Source of the DNA: an uncultured Coriobacteriaceae bacterium
GTDB taxonomy: Bacteria; Actinomycetota; Coriobacteriia; Coriobacteriales; Atopobiaceae
Assembly: GCA_902773995.1 (NCBI GenBank)
Contig: CACYGL010000009.1
Coordinates: 1 to 64,000, forward strand
Direction of reading: 5' to 3'
DNA length: 64,000 nucleotides
Position 1 is the stretch's first letter, and every line of letters starts with the position of its first letter. The position numbers and the translations under genes are program-made. Shown here piece by piece: positions 8,227 through 17,473 of this stretch. Under the pieces are notes generated by a model. It did no database searches, was not told the origin of the DNA, and saw only the letters and a list, made by a program, of their open reading frames with translations.

Positions 8227-10725
8227 ATGAAACAAGGAAACGTCACGCGCAGGAACTTCCTTGCGGGGTCTGCGGCAGCCGCTGCGCTCGCGGGACTGGC
8301 AGGCTGCTCAGCAGGGCCGTCGGGCGAGAAGGATGCCGCAGCTTCGCTGCCCAGCGCCGACAAGTACCCCATCGACCCGGACGGCTCCGACGTCCAGGCA
8401 AAGTGGACGAGCGAGGAGACCCGCGACGGATGGACCCGCTACACCAACCCGGATGGTGGTGCCGAGCTGGGCGTCATGGACACTTCCAAGGTGATCCAAG
8501 TGGACGGCCTGGCCTTCAAGGACATGAACGGTAACGGCAAGCTCGACCTCTACGAGGACTGGCGCCAGAGCGGAGCAGATCGCGCCGCCGCGCTGGCCGA
8601 GCAGCTCTCTGCTGAGGAGATTCTGCCTCTCATGTTCCACAACGGCATGATGAGCGCCACCGCCCCGCTCGATGATGACTCGACTGAGCTGCTCAACGAG
8701 GGCATGCGCGCCGGCGTCTCTCGCGCAAATTCGGATATCGACTCCTTTGCCTCGGACATCAAGTGGATCAATGCGGTCCAGGAGTACTGCGAGAAGAACG
8801 GCGGCTGGGGCATCCCGTACATGAACTCGACCGATCCCTACCAGCTCTACGACATTCCCGACAACCACTGCCTTACTGCCGCAATGGACCCGGACCTCTG
8901 GAAGAAGGCCGGCATGTACACCGGCAGGGCGTGGCGCGCTACGGGTGCCCGCGTTAACCTCGGTCCCCAGGTGGACATCGGCACGAACGTGGTGTGGACC
9001 CGCCTTGGTGGCTCTATGTGCGAGGACCCCGCAGTGAACCGGGACATGACCAAGGCCTTCGTTGGCGCCATGCAGTCGACTACCGATGACAGCGGCAACG
9101 ACCTGGGCTGGGGCACCGACTCCGTTGCCTGCATGCTCAAGCACTACTGCGGCCCCGGTGCAACTGAGGGCGGCCGCAACGACCACAACGACGCCGGCAA
9201 GTACGACGTCTTCCCCGGCGACAACTACGATGCCCATCTCATCCCCTTTGTCGATGGCGGCATGCACCTCGACGGCGAGACGGGTCAGATGGCAGCCATC
9301 ATGCCCAACTACGGCATCGCCTACAGCGACGACGAGGAGTACGGCGAGATCGTTGGTGGCGCCTACAACAAGAAGGCCCTCGACATCCTGCGCGATACTG
9401 CTGGCTGGGACGGAATGATCACCACGGACTGGCAGATCCTGCGCGCCACTGACTTTGGCAACCGCTGCTTTGGTACCGTGGCCGAGCTCACCGAGCCGGA
9501 GCGCTTCGAGAAGATCCTTGATGCCGGCGTTGACCAGATTGGCGGCGACTGGGCTCCCGACGTGGCCACAGATGGCTACGCGCTGTACGCCAAGGACAAC
9601 GGCGAGGATGCGGCCCTTGCCCGCGTGCGCGAGTCTGCCCGTCGTATCTTCACCGTCATGAATGACGTGCAGCTCTTTGACAACCCCTACAACGAGACGA
9701 GCAAGGCGAAGGAGGTCCTGGAGGACACCGACGCTGCGGCATTTGGCCAGGAGGCCTCCGACAAGGCCATCGTCATGCTCAAGAACAAGGGCAACGTTAT
9801 CTCAAAGCAGGGCATCACCGGTAAGCCCAAGTGCTATATCCCCCAGAAGCTCTCCGGCGGCGGGATGTTCGGCGGCGGAAGTGCGAGCTTCGCGCTTGCC
9901 GTCGATGAGGACATCGCCAACGAGCTCTTCGACGTTGTGACCGATACGGTTGGCGAGCCCACCGGCACGGCGCAGTCGTTTGGCCCCATGGCGTCCCAGA
10001 CCGATACCGGCGAGAAGGTCTACCAGGAGTCCGATGTCGTCCGCGCAACGGCGGACCAGCTTGCCGACTGCGAGTACGCGGTCTTGGTCATCTCGAGCCC
10101 CGACACCGGCGCCGGCGAGGGCGGTGGCGGGATGTTCTCGACCGAGCCCGTCCCCGAGGACCAGAAGTACCTGCCCATCTCGCTGCAGTATCGTCCCTAC
10201 ACGGCGGACGGCCCCAATGTTCGCCAGGTATCCCTTGCCGGCGACATCCTTGAGGACGGGACCAAGGAGAACCGTTCCTACTATGGCAAGTCCGTTACCG
10301 CATCAAACGAGAGTGACCTCGACCTGGTGCTCAACACCCGTGCCGCGCTTCCCGCCGACGCCAAGCTCATCGTTATCGTGGAGGCCACCAACAACGCCCA
10401 GTGCTTCTACGAGTTCGAGGAGGCGGCTGACGTCATCCTCTGGTCGTGGGCAACGTCGGGTCGCAACTTTGGCAAGGCGTACGGCAGGATTCTCAAGGGC
10501 GAGACGGAGCCTTCGGGCCTGCTCCCGTGCCAGATGCCCAAGGACATGGACACCGTGGAGGCCTCCCTCGAGGACGTGCCGCGCGACCTGGATCCCTATG
10601 TCGACTCCGAGGGCAACACCTACGACTTCTGCTATGGCCTCAACTGGTCCGGCGTGATCGATGACGACCGCACCAAGACCTACAAGGTCGCACCGCTGAC
10701 AAAGCCCGAGACCATCGAGCGCTAG
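8227..10725 (+). CDS. Tat-exported GH3 beta-glycosidase lipoprotein
   Basis: This 832-residue GH3 enzyme has the usual order (barrel first). The N-terminus carries a twin-arginine motif (TRRNFLAG), a hydrophobic core and a LAGC lipobox, so it should be a folded, lipid-anchored surface enzyme. Residues about 99-112 (DMNGNGKLDLYEDW) form an EF-hand-like calcium loop typical of this subfamily. The barrel includes MLKHYCGPGATEGG and the nucleophile aspartate D401 in MITTDWQ. The alpha/beta C-domain starts near KAIVMLKNKGN. The ATG at 8227 is chosen because of GGAGGGG just upstream and because the signal peptide starts there; an in-frame extension upstream lacks these. Substrate unknown. Confidence 0.88.
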   Translation: MKQGNVTRRNFLAGSAAAAALAGLAGCSAGPSGEKDAAASLPSADKYPIDPDGSDVQAKWTSEETRDGWTRYTNPDGGAELGVMDTSKVIQVDGLAFKDMNGNGKLDLYEDWRQSGADRAAALAEQLSAEEILPLMFHNGMMSATAPLDDDSTELLNEGMRAGVSRANSDIDSFASDIKWINAVQEYCEKNGGWGIPYMNSTDPYQLYDIPDNHCLTAAMDPDLWKKAGMYTGRAWRATGARVNLGPQVDIGTNVVWTRLGGSMCEDPAVNRDMTKAFVGAMQSTTDDSGNDLGWGTDSVACMLKHYCGPGATEGGRNDHNDAGKYDVFPGDNYDAHLIPFVDGGMHLDGETGQMAAIMPNYGIAYSDDEEYGEIVGGAYNKKALDILRDTAGWDGMITTDWQILRATDFGNRCFGTVAELTEPERFEKILDAGVDQIGGDWAPDVATDGYALYAKDNGEDAALARVRESARRIFTVMNDVQLFDNPYNETSKAKEVLEDTDAAAFGQEASDKAIVMLKNKGNVISKQGITGKPKCYIPQKLSGGGMFGGGSASFALAVDEDIANELFDVVTDTVGEPTGTAQSFGPMASQTDTGEKVYQESDVVRATADQLADCEYAVLVISSPDTGAGEGGGGMFSTEPVPEDQKYLPISLQYRPYTADGPNVRQVSLAGDILEDGTKENRSYYGKSVTASNESDLDLVLNTRAALPADAKLIVIVEATNNAQCFYEFEEAADVILWSWATSGRNFGKAYGRILKGETEPSGLLPCQMPKDMDTVEASLEDVPRDLDPYVDSEGNTYDFCYGLNWSGVIDDDRTKTYKVAPLTKPETIER

Positions 10726-10734
10726 TTTCATGGG

Positions 10735-10766
10735 GCGCGCCCGGTCGCGTTGAGCGCCGGGCGCGC
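10735..10766. terminator. GC-rich hairpin after the second GH3 gene
   Basis: A perfect 10-pair stem (GCGCGCCCGG with CCGGGCGCGC, 12-base loop) begins 10 bases after the stop codon. There is no T run, so it may be a weak terminator or an mRNA 3' stabiliser. Confidence 0.5.
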
Positions 10767-10819
10767 TGTACACTCAGAGAGGAACGGGGGTAGTTCCGGG
10801 AAAAACGGGGGAGAGCTGC

Positions 10820-11530
10820 ATGTTCAAGGTTCTCATGGTTGAGGACAGGGCCTCTGACGCCCAGGCGCTCGAACGCATGCTCGCGCGCTACGCCGAGGAG
10901 CATGACGAGGACTTCCAGGTCACGAGAGTTGCGACGGCCATGGAGCTTCCCGAGGACCATAACCCCTACGACCTCATCTTCATGGACATTGGTCTTCCCG
11001 GGATTAACGGCATGGAAGCGGCGCAGCTCCTGCGCAGCTACGACACGCAGACCCCGCTCATCTTTGTGACCGACCTCGCGCAGTACGCGGTGCGCGGCTA
11101 CCAGGTCGACGCTCTGGACTTTATCGTCAAACCGGTCGAATACTACGACTTTGCCCTTAGGCTCGACCGGGCGCTCCGGATAGCGCGCAGGGAGAGAAAC
11201 GACAAGGTGACCATCGTCACGCGCGATGGCATGCGCGTCTTTCGCACTTCCGACCTCGTGTTTGTTGACATCATGGGACACGATCTGAGCTACCACCTCG
11301 CAAGCGGAGAGATCGTCTCGCTGCGCGGAAGCCTTACCAAGGCCGCCGAGCAGCTTCCCGAGGAGAGCTTTGTGCGCATCTCGAACAGCTGCCTGGTCAA
11401 CATGGGGCACATCTGCGCCGTTCAGCGTGACTGCGTTCGTGTGACCACGGGGGAGAGCCTCTTCTTCAGCCGGCCCAAGCATAAGGCGGCCCTTGCGACA
11501 ATCACCGACTACCTGGGAGGCAGCTTCTGA
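10820..11530 (+). CDS. LytTR-family response regulator (paralogue of 3630-4346)
   Basis: This 236-residue regulator has a receiver domain with acidic pocket (MVEDR), phospho-acceptor D56 in FMDIGLPGING and conserved lysine in FIVKPVEY, followed by a LytTR DNA-binding domain (about 135-236) ending in DYLGGSF. The ATG at 10820 has GGGGGAGAG upstream. Its stop codon overlaps the kinase start by one base (TGATG), so the pair is translationally coupled. Proteins of this class usually bind paired direct repeats upstream of targets; the nearest candidates are the two GH3 genes. Confidence 0.92.
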   Translation: MFKVLMVEDRASDAQALERMLARYAEEHDEDFQVTRVATAMELPEDHNPYDLIFMDIGLPGINGMEAAQLLRSYDTQTPLIFVTDLAQYAVRGYQVDALDFIVKPVEYYDFALRLDRALRIARRERNDKVTIVTRDGMRVFRTSDLVFVDIMGHDLSYHLASGEIVSLRGSLTKAAEQLPEESFVRISNSCLVNMGHICAVQRDCVRVTTGESLFFSRPKHKAALATITDYLGGSF

Positions 11531-12747
11531 TGGGGTTTCTCAGCGCTAACGTCCCCTACCTTGCCAGCCCCATCCTCACGATGCCCTTTGTGTCTGCCGG
11601 GATGGCGTGGCCCGATATCGTGTTTGTGGTCCAGCTTGTTACCTTCTCGCTGGTGATTCTTCTCTGCTATGCGCTGGTCCTGCTCCTCTTTGACGCGTCT
11701 CCTGCCGCCGTCCTCTTCTGCGTCTCGGCGGCTTACATCATGCAAAACATCGCAAGCGGCCTCGACGGACTTATGAGGACGCTTCTTGTGCCCGCGGGTG
11801 CTGCGGTTGACACCTGGGGATTCACGCTTGTGGGGATGGTTGGGCTGTGTGCTGCGGTGTATGCCGTGTGCTATCGGACAATCGTCCGCAAGATTGAGCG
11901 GTATGGCTTCTCGCCCGTTAAGGGTGGGTCGGCGCTTGTCGTCGTGATGATGGTCGTGCTGGTGTGCCTGGCCTTTGACCTTGCCAACAAGTGCTTCTTA
12001 ACCGCCTGCGGCTTGCCCACGCGCATTGTTGTACTGTACCGGGCAGTCCACTTTGCCACCTGCATGTTTGTGCTCTGGATGGAGTTCGAGCTGCTATACA
12101 ACAAGCACCTCGAGCAGGATGTTGCTGTGATGCAGCGTGTCCGCTCCGACGAGGAGCGCCAGTACCAGCTCTCCAAGGACACCATCGACGCCATCAACGT
12201 CAAGTGCCATGACATCCGGCATCAGATTCGCCACCTTGAGGAGGGTGGAGTGGCGGTCGAGAAGGGCGCCCTCGAGGACCTTGCCCAGGAGGTGCGCATC
12301 TACGACTCCAAGGTGAAGACTGGAAACGACGCGCTGGACACCATCCTCAGCGAGAAGCGCCTGCTCTGCGAGCGAGAAGGCACGCGGCTCACCTGCATTG
12401 CCGACGGTGCCGCGCTCTCGGGCCTCTCGCCCGCCGATCTCTACTCGCTCTTTGGAAACCTCCTAGACAACGCCATTGAGGCGGTGCGCCGTCTGGACGG
12501 CGCGGAGCGCAGGACGATCAGCCTGGTTGTCTCGCGGCGCGGTGACATGGCGGTGATTCACGAGGAGAACTACTTTGACGGGGACGTGCGCTTTGAGGGC
12601 GGGCTGCCCGTCTCGACCAAGGGCGACCCCCTCAACCACGGGTTTGGCACGCGGTCGATGAGCCAGATTGTGGAGCGCTACGGCGGTTCGATGAGCATGC
12701 GCGCCCAGGGCGACCGCTTTGGGGTCACCATCGTGCTGCCAGCATAG
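11530..12747 (+). CDS. GHKL (AgrC-like) sensor histidine kinase, intact
   Basis: This 405-residue kinase has an N-terminal membrane domain of several hydrophobic helices (about 1-200), a short coiled linker, the histidine motif KCHDIRHQIRH with the likely phospho-acceptor H227, and an HATPase_c_5-type catalytic domain with N box (NLLDNAIEAV, about 312) and G box (GFGTRSM, about 374). Kinases of this family commonly sense peptides or small ligands; no cognate peptide gene is visible. It partners the regulator at 10820-11530 and serves here as the template showing that the paralogue at 2272-3633 is interrupted. Confidence 0.92.
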   Translation: MGFLSANVPYLASPILTMPFVSAGMAWPDIVFVVQLVTFSLVILLCYALVLLLFDASPAAVLFCVSAAYIMQNIASGLDGLMRTLLVPAGAAVDTWGFTLVGMVGLCAAVYAVCYRTIVRKIERYGFSPVKGGSALVVVMMVVLVCLAFDLANKCFLTACGLPTRIVVLYRAVHFATCMFVLWMEFELLYNKHLEQDVAVMQRVRSDEERQYQLSKDTIDAINVKCHDIRHQIRHLEEGGVAVEKGALEDLAQEVRIYDSKVKTGNDALDTILSEKRLLCEREGTRLTCIADGAALSGLSPADLYSLFGNLLDNAIEAVRRLDGAERRTISLVVSRRGDMAVIHEENYFDGDVRFEGGLPVSTKGDPLNHGFGTRSMSQIVERYGGSMSMRAQGDRFGVTIVLPA

Positions 12748-12750
12748 GGG

Positions 12751-12871
12751 CTGACGCCGCAGCGAGTGTTTCGTACGCGCCTGCTGCGAAAACCTACCCT
12801 CCGGCGATAAAAGGGCGCCGGAAGGCACCCTTTCGAAGGAATCATGTACGAAACGCCTGATCGGACGTCAG
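12751..12871. repeat. Small element with nested terminal inverted repeats and an internal hairpin
   Basis: CTGACG (12751-12756) and CGTCAG (12866-12871) form outer arms; GTTTCGTAC (12768-12776) and GTACGAAAC (12846-12854) form inner arms; both gaps between arms are exactly 11 bases. The centre holds a terminator-like hairpin CCGGCG/CGCCGG (12798-12825). It has no coding capacity. The layout resembles a MITE, or it may be a bidirectional terminator with extended arms. Confidence 0.45.
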
Positions 12872-13025
12872 TTTCTCGCCGGAAGCGCGTTTTTACCGAG
12901 ATGGTGGTACCGAGTGGGGCAGTGGCCGCGCGCGGCCGTCGTTCAAGGTGACGCGGTGGAGCATGGCCCATCGCCGATGCCCGCGGGTATACTGGGAACC
13001 TCAGGCAAGAAGGCGCGGAGGTCCC

Positions 13026-15272
13026 ATGGAATCGCTCTACACGAAGTACCGCCCAAAGACGTTCGAAGAGGTTGTTGGCCAGGAGCACGTGGTCGAGACC
13101 CTCAAGCGCGCGGTTCTCGAGGGCAAGGTGAGCCACGCGTACCTCTTCTGCGGCCCGCGCGGCACTGGCAAGACCACCATGGCGCGCATTCTGGCAAAGG
13201 CCCTCATGTGCCAACGCGGCGCAGGTCACCTGCCTGACGGCACCTGCGAAGAGTGCCAGCTCATCGCGGCGGGCGAGCATCCGGATGTGCTTGAGCTGGA
13301 CGCTGCCTCGCGCACGGGCGTCGACAACGTCCGCGAGGAGATCATCAGCCGCGTCAACTATGCGCCTGTTCGCGGCAGCTACAAGGTTTACATCATCGAC
13401 GAGGTCCACATGCTCACGCCGGCGGCGTTCAATGCGCTGCTCAAGACGCTCGAGGAGCCCCCGAGCCACGTGGTCTTCATCATGTGCACCACCGACCCGC
13501 AGAAGATCCTGGCCACGATCCTCTCGCGTGTCCAGCGCTTTGACTTCCACGCCATTGGCCCCAACGAGATGCAGGCCCACCTTGCGTACGTCTGCACGCA
13601 GGAGGGCTTCACCTACGAGGATGCCGCGCTTGAGCTTATCGTTCGCCATGCCCGCGGTGGCATGCGAGACGCGCTCACCTCGCTCGAGCAGGTCTCGGTC
13701 TTTGGTGACGGGGCCATCACGCTCTCGGCCACCCAGGACCTCTTTGGCGAGGCAAACGGTGCCGTTCTGGGCAACGTCACCAAGGCGATTGCCGAGAGGG
13801 ACGTAGCGTCGCTCTTCGAGGAGGTCTCGCGCCTTGCCGCCGAGGGGCGCGACCTGCTGCAGTTCACGCGTGAGCTTGCGGCTCGCATGCGCGACGTGTA
13901 CGTGACCGCAGTGGTGGGTGACCCGTCCAAGGTCATCGCGGCATCCCCGGAGGAGCTTGCGAACCTCTCGTCCGAGGCAACGGCATTTGGCTCTGCGGAC
14001 CGTATCGCGCGCGTGCTGACCATCCTGGGCGAGGCCTCAAGCGATATGCGCACGGCCACCAACCAGCGCCTCGTTCTTGAGATTGCGCTGACGAGAATTG
14101 CCCGGCCAGAATCCGACCTCACGCTGGAGTCGCTTGCCGAGAGGATCGGAAACCTCGAGCGACAGGTTGCCGCGCTTTCGGTGCCCGGCCGCGTGGCGGC
14201 GCCGGCTCCCGCGCCGGCTGTGCCAGCACCAGCTCCCGCGTCTGCCCCGATCGTCGCGCCCGTCTCGGCACCAGCCCCGGCTCCGCAGCCGACGCCGGCG
14301 CCAACGCCGCGTCCGGCTCCGCAACCAGCGCCTGCGCCAAGGCCGACCCCCGCTCCGGCGCCGCGGCCAGCTCCGGCACCTCGTACGGCACCGCAGTCCG
14401 CGTCCGTCTCGGCTCCTGTTCCGCATTCGGAGCCGGCACCGCAGCACGCTCCCGCCCCGCGTACTTCGGCTGCGCCGAAAGCTGGCGCTCCCATCACCGA
14501 TGGCGCCACACTGCAGCGCAACTGGAAGCGCGTCACCGAGGGCCTCATGACCAAGTCGGCGTCCAGGGGTTCTCTGCTCCTTAACTCCACCATCGTCTCG
14601 GACGATGGTGCAAAGCTCACCGTCTCGCTGCCTACGGGCTCGCACTTTGCGGCCCGCATGCTCGAGCGTGCGGATGTCCGCGAGCTCTACCTGCCCATTG
14701 TTGCGAGCGTCTTTGGGCCACGCGAAGTCATCTTTGTTGAGTCGAGCCTCTCCAGCCAGGCGATAGCCCAGTCCGACCGAGTCGCGATGGCTCCGCGCCC
14801 GGTACCCGCTCCTGCGCCTCAGCCAGTACCTGCACCTGCGCCACAGCAGACGCCAACGTCGTACCCCATGCCGTGGGACCCCGTTGCGCCCGCGGGGCAG
14901 CCCGCGCCCGCTCCAGAACCGCCCGCGGGTGAGCAGGTCCCGTACAGCGACGCGGATGCCTCTGCCTACGAGGAGGACGCAGAGTTTGGCGCTCCTGCGC
15001 CCACCCCAGCGCCGCAGCCGGCCCCAGCACCAAAGCCCGCGTCGGCGCCGCAGCCGGCGTCAGCACCGCAGCCGCCCGCGGCCAAGCCGGCGCCAGCTCC
15101 TTCGCCAAAGCCCACTCCGCCCGCCACGCCCCCGGCAGACGACGCCCCGGTCCTCACCGAGGAGTTCGCCAACATCGCGGCGATGCTCGAGGACGCTTTT
15201 GGCGGCTCCGTGGTCGTGAAGCCGGATTCTCCGGACGCGCCCGTAGCTTCGAACGGGGAAGGCACAGACTAG
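13026..15272 (+). CDS. dnaX: DNA polymerase III subunit gamma/tau
   Basis: DnaX is the ATPase of the clamp loader. The 748-residue product starts MESLYTKYRPKTFEEVVGQ, preceded by GGAGG, and has Walker A GPRGTGKTT (about 44-52), a zinc-binding cysteine cluster (about 62-80), DEVHM Walker B and the sensor region FIMCTTDPQKIL. From about residue 385 the chain becomes very rich in Ala and Pro, in two low-complexity blocks separated by a folded segment (about 490-570) that resembles tau domain V. No A-rich slippery heptamer was noticed, so a separate gamma made by frameshifting is not supported. An extended -10 (GGTATACT, 12986-12993) lies upstream. It heads dnaX-ybaB-recR, a widely conserved order. 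Confidence 0.95.
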   Translation: MESLYTKYRPKTFEEVVGQEHVVETLKRAVLEGKVSHAYLFCGPRGTGKTTMARILAKALMCQRGAGHLPDGTCEECQLIAAGEHPDVLELDAASRTGVDNVREEIISRVNYAPVRGSYKVYIIDEVHMLTPAAFNALLKTLEEPPSHVVFIMCTTDPQKILATILSRVQRFDFHAIGPNEMQAHLAYVCTQEGFTYEDAALELIVRHARGGMRDALTSLEQVSVFGDGAITLSATQDLFGEANGAVLGNVTKAIAERDVASLFEEVSRLAAEGRDLLQFTRELAARMRDVYVTAVVGDPSKVIAASPEELANLSSEATAFGSADRIARVLTILGEASSDMRTATNQRLVLEIALTRIARPESDLTLESLAERIGNLERQVAALSVPGRVAAPAPAPAVPAPAPASAPIVAPVSAPAPAPQPTPAPTPRPAPQPAPAPRPTPAPAPRPAPAPRTAPQSASVSAPVPHSEPAPQHAPAPRTSAAPKAGAPITDGATLQRNWKRVTEGLMTKSASRGSLLLNSTIVSDDGAKLTVSLPTGSHFAARMLERADVRELYLPIVASVFGPREVIFVESSLSSQAIAQSDRVAMAPRPVPAPAPQPVPAPAPQQTPTSYPMPWDPVAPAGQPAPAPEPPAGEQVPYSDADASAYEEDAEFGAPAPTPAPQPAPAPKPASAPQPASAPQPPAAKPAPAPSPKPTPPATPPADDAPVLTEEFANIAAMLEDAFGGSVVVKPDSPDAPVASNGEGTD

Positions 15273-15332
15273 CCCTACGGCCTTATCGGCCTTATACCAG
15301 CACGTATATCAACCAGTAACCAGGAGGAAGAC

Positions 15333-15680
15333 ATGTCCAAGGGATCCAGAGGTGGCTACAACATGGGCGGCATGAACCGCAACCAGATGATGGCCCAGGC
15401 CCGCAAGATGCAGGAGCAGCTCGTTGCCGCGCAGCAGCAGGCTGCGGCAACCGAGGTCTCGGCCTCGGCGGGTGGCGGCTCGGTAAAGGTCACGGCCACG
15501 GGCGACCTGCGCATCAGCTCCATCACCATCGACCCGCAGGCGGTTGATCCGGAGGACGTCGACATGCTGCAGGACATGATTCTTGCCGCTGTGAACGACG
15601 CTCTCGAGCAGGCAGAGTCTGCCACCGAGAAGGCAATGAGCGCCGTCACCGGTGGTCTCAACATCCCGGGGCTCTTCTAG
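15333..15680 (+). CDS. YbaB/EbfC nucleoid-associated protein
   Basis: This is a 115-residue DNA-binding protein of the YbaB/EbfC family, forming dimers that bridge or bind DNA. The N-terminus is glycine/methionine-rich (MGGMNRNQMMAQARKMQEQL), followed by the conserved SAGGGSVKVTATGDLRI strand segment and a C-terminal helix. The ribosome site is AGGAGG at good spacing. It lies between dnaX and recR, the usual location, which supports a role connected with replication and recombinational repair. Confidence 0.93.
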   Translation: MSKGSRGGYNMGGMNRNQMMAQARKMQEQLVAAQQQAAATEVSASAGGGSVKVTATGDLRISSITIDPQAVDPEDVDMLQDMILAAVNDALEQAESATEKAMSAVTGGLNIPGLF

Positions 15681-15682
15681 GG

Positions 15683-16288
15683 ATGGACCAGCTTAACGAC
15701 GGGCACGCGCTGCAGCGCCTCCTCGACGAGCTGGGCAGGCTGCCGGGCATTGGCCCAAAGTCCGCCCAGCGCATCGCGTACTACCTCCTCGAGGCCGACG
15801 CGGAGGAAGCGCGCAGGCTGGCTACGGCGATTCTCGAGGTAAAGCAGCAGGTCCACTTCTGTCCCATCTGCTTTAGCTACGCTACGCGTGACACCTGCGA
15901 CGTGTGCTCCGATGCATCGCGCGACCGCACGACAATCTGTGTGGTCTCCGAGCCGCGCGACGTCTCGGCCATCGAGCGAACGGGCAGCTACCACGGGCTC
16001 TACCACGTGCTTGGCGGCGTGATTTCGCCCATGGACAAGATCGGCCCCGAGCAGCTCCACGTGAAGGAGCTGCTCTCGCGCCTTGCCTCGGGCGAGGTTC
16101 AGGAGGTCATTCTCGCCACCAACCCGGATGTCGAGGGCGAGACAACCGCAACGTATCTCTCGCGTATCATCCGACCGTTGGGCGTGCGCGCGTCTCGTCT
16201 TGCCAGCGGCCTGCCCGTTGGCGGGGACCTCGAGTATGCCGACGAGGTGACGCTTGGCCGTGCCATCGAGGCCCGCCGCGAGGTATAG
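15683..16288 (+). CDS. recR: Recombination protein RecR
   Basis: This 201-residue protein loads RecA through the RecFOR pathway. It has an N-terminal helix-hairpin-helix (LGRLPGIGPKSAQRIAYYLL), a four-cysteine zinc finger (CPICFSYATRDTCDVC), a Toprim domain with ATNPDVEGETTATYL, and the C-terminal GLPVGGDLEYADEVTLGRA motif. Length matches the family (about 198). It starts two bases after the ybaB stop, with GGGATG context, and is co-transcribed. Confidence 0.96.
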   Translation: MDQLNDGHALQRLLDELGRLPGIGPKSAQRIAYYLLEADAEEARRLATAILEVKQQVHFCPICFSYATRDTCDVCSDASRDRTTICVVSEPRDVSAIERTGSYHGLYHVLGGVISPMDKIGPEQLHVKELLSRLASGEVQEVILATNPDVEGETTATYLSRIIRPLGVRASRLASGLPVGGDLEYADEVTLGRAIEARREV

Positions 16289-16339
16289 CAGCGCGGAGGG
16301 CTAGGATGGTACGGGTTAGACAATGCAGGGGGAGACAAG

Positions 16340-17185
16340 ATGGGCTACGCATCGAATGACGAGAGGTACAGGCACTCCGCGCACGCTGCGGGAAGGCATG
16401 CCGCCGGCGGCCACAGGGTCTCCGGGGTTGGGGCGCACGCCATTCCCGAGGACGTTGACGACAGCGTCGCCCCGCGCCAGTGCGCGGCGCCGGTAGACTC
16501 TCTCCAAACGCTTTCTGCGGGCCAGGGTGCCCGCGTGACCACGCGCGAGAACGCTGCCGAGGCAGCCGACATCGCTCGCGACCGTGCCGAGCGTCGTTCG
16601 CGTAACCGTCGTCTCAACGGGCGCAACCGTCCGGAATATGGTTCCAACTCCGAGAGCAGGCCCGCGAACCTCAAGTCTGTCCTGCTTGTGATTGCCGGCG
16701 TGGTGGGGCTCTTTGTCATTCTCGCCATCGTTGCCTTTGTCACCTTCCTTGGCGCGCAGGATAATCCCCAAAGTTCGCAGCCCGTTGCCACCACGACGGA
16801 GGAGCCGCAGCAGGTCCAGACCACTGCGGACGGATCTGTTACGTACCAGGGCGTCTCCTATGCCATCGAGGCTGCCGGCGACGGTACCTATGCCGTGGTT
16901 GCAACTGACCCACAGGGCAACAAGACGCAGGAGTTCACCGTGAGCGGGACCCCCGTCACGCTCATCCTGTACAACTCGGTGATTGTGGTTCCGGAGAACA
17001 AGTCCGACGGCACCTGGGATGTTGTGGCGTATACGATTGGCGGTGACTCGGAGCCCGTGGCGGTGGCTGACTCCTCGGGCAACGCCATCACGGGTACAGG
17101 CACCATTGCGTCCGCTACGCTTGACGGTTCCGTGGTCCACGTGACGGACTCGACCGGTGCCACTACGGATGTGTCGCTCGAGTAG
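16340..17185 (+). CDS. Single-pass membrane protein of unknown function with an extracytoplasmic domain
   Basis: I do not recognise this 281-residue protein. It has a basic, disordered N-terminal part (about 1-110; rich in His/Ala, then Arg/Asn), one strong transmembrane helix (about 114-136), and an outside part with a Thr/Glu/Gln linker and a beta-rich domain containing SYAIEAAGDGTYAVV and IVVPENKSDGTWDVV. The topology (long basic cytoplasmic tail, helix, small beta domain) resembles actinobacterial envelope proteins. It follows recR by 51 bases with a GGGGAGA ribosome site and may be read through from it. Confidence 0.7.
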   Translation: MGYASNDERYRHSAHAAGRHAAGGHRVSGVGAHAIPEDVDDSVAPRQCAAPVDSLQTLSAGQGARVTTRENAAEAADIARDRAERRSRNRRLNGRNRPEYGSNSESRPANLKSVLLVIAGVVGLFVILAIVAFVTFLGAQDNPQSSQPVATTTEEPQQVQTTADGSVTYQGVSYAIEAAGDGTYAVVATDPQGNKTQEFTVSGTPVTLILYNSVIVVPENKSDGTWDVVAYTIGGDSEPVAVADSSGNAITGTGTIASATLDGSVVHVTDSTGATTDVSLE

Positions 17186-17350
17186 GTAGGTGCTCCGTAG
17201 GGCTCTGCTTTAGCCGCGGATTCCGAACGGTTAGCCGCCCCTAAACGGCGAAATACCGCGGCAAGCGTTCCGCCGGCCCCACGCCAAGCGAGGCTTGCGA
17301 AAGGCATCCTGCCGTCTTGTCTTGCCCACAAAACTTTCTTAATTTTGGGC
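17186..17350. other. Intergenic stretch before the tRNA-Asp promoter
   Basis: It holds only short inverted segments (TAGCCGCGG and CCGCGGCAA) and no clear terminator or gene. Confidence 0.4.
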
Positions 17351-17380
17351 TAGACAGACCTTGTGCACTCTGCGTATAAT
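17351..17380 (+). promoter_or_regulatory. Promoter of the tRNA-Asp gene
   Basis: TAGACA (17351-17356), an 18-base spacer and a consensus TATAAT (17375-17380). The predicted start is about 14 bases upstream of the tRNA. Confidence 0.7.
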
Positions 17381-17400
17381 AGCTCCCGCACAACGCGCGT

Positions 17401-17473
<73 letters not shown>

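Noticed and set aside
12872-13025. Small SRP RNA gene upstream of dnaX
   Set aside because: This is a common site for it, but the conserved GGTCAGG...GGAAG core is absent.
14160-14480. Repetitive DNA in dnaX as a possible CRISPR or tandem repeat array
   Set aside because: The repetition follows Pro-Ala codons in frame, with no identical repeats or constant spacers.
13026-15272. Programmed frameshift in dnaX to make gamma
   Set aside because: No A-rich slippery heptamer or following stem was noticed in the expected region.
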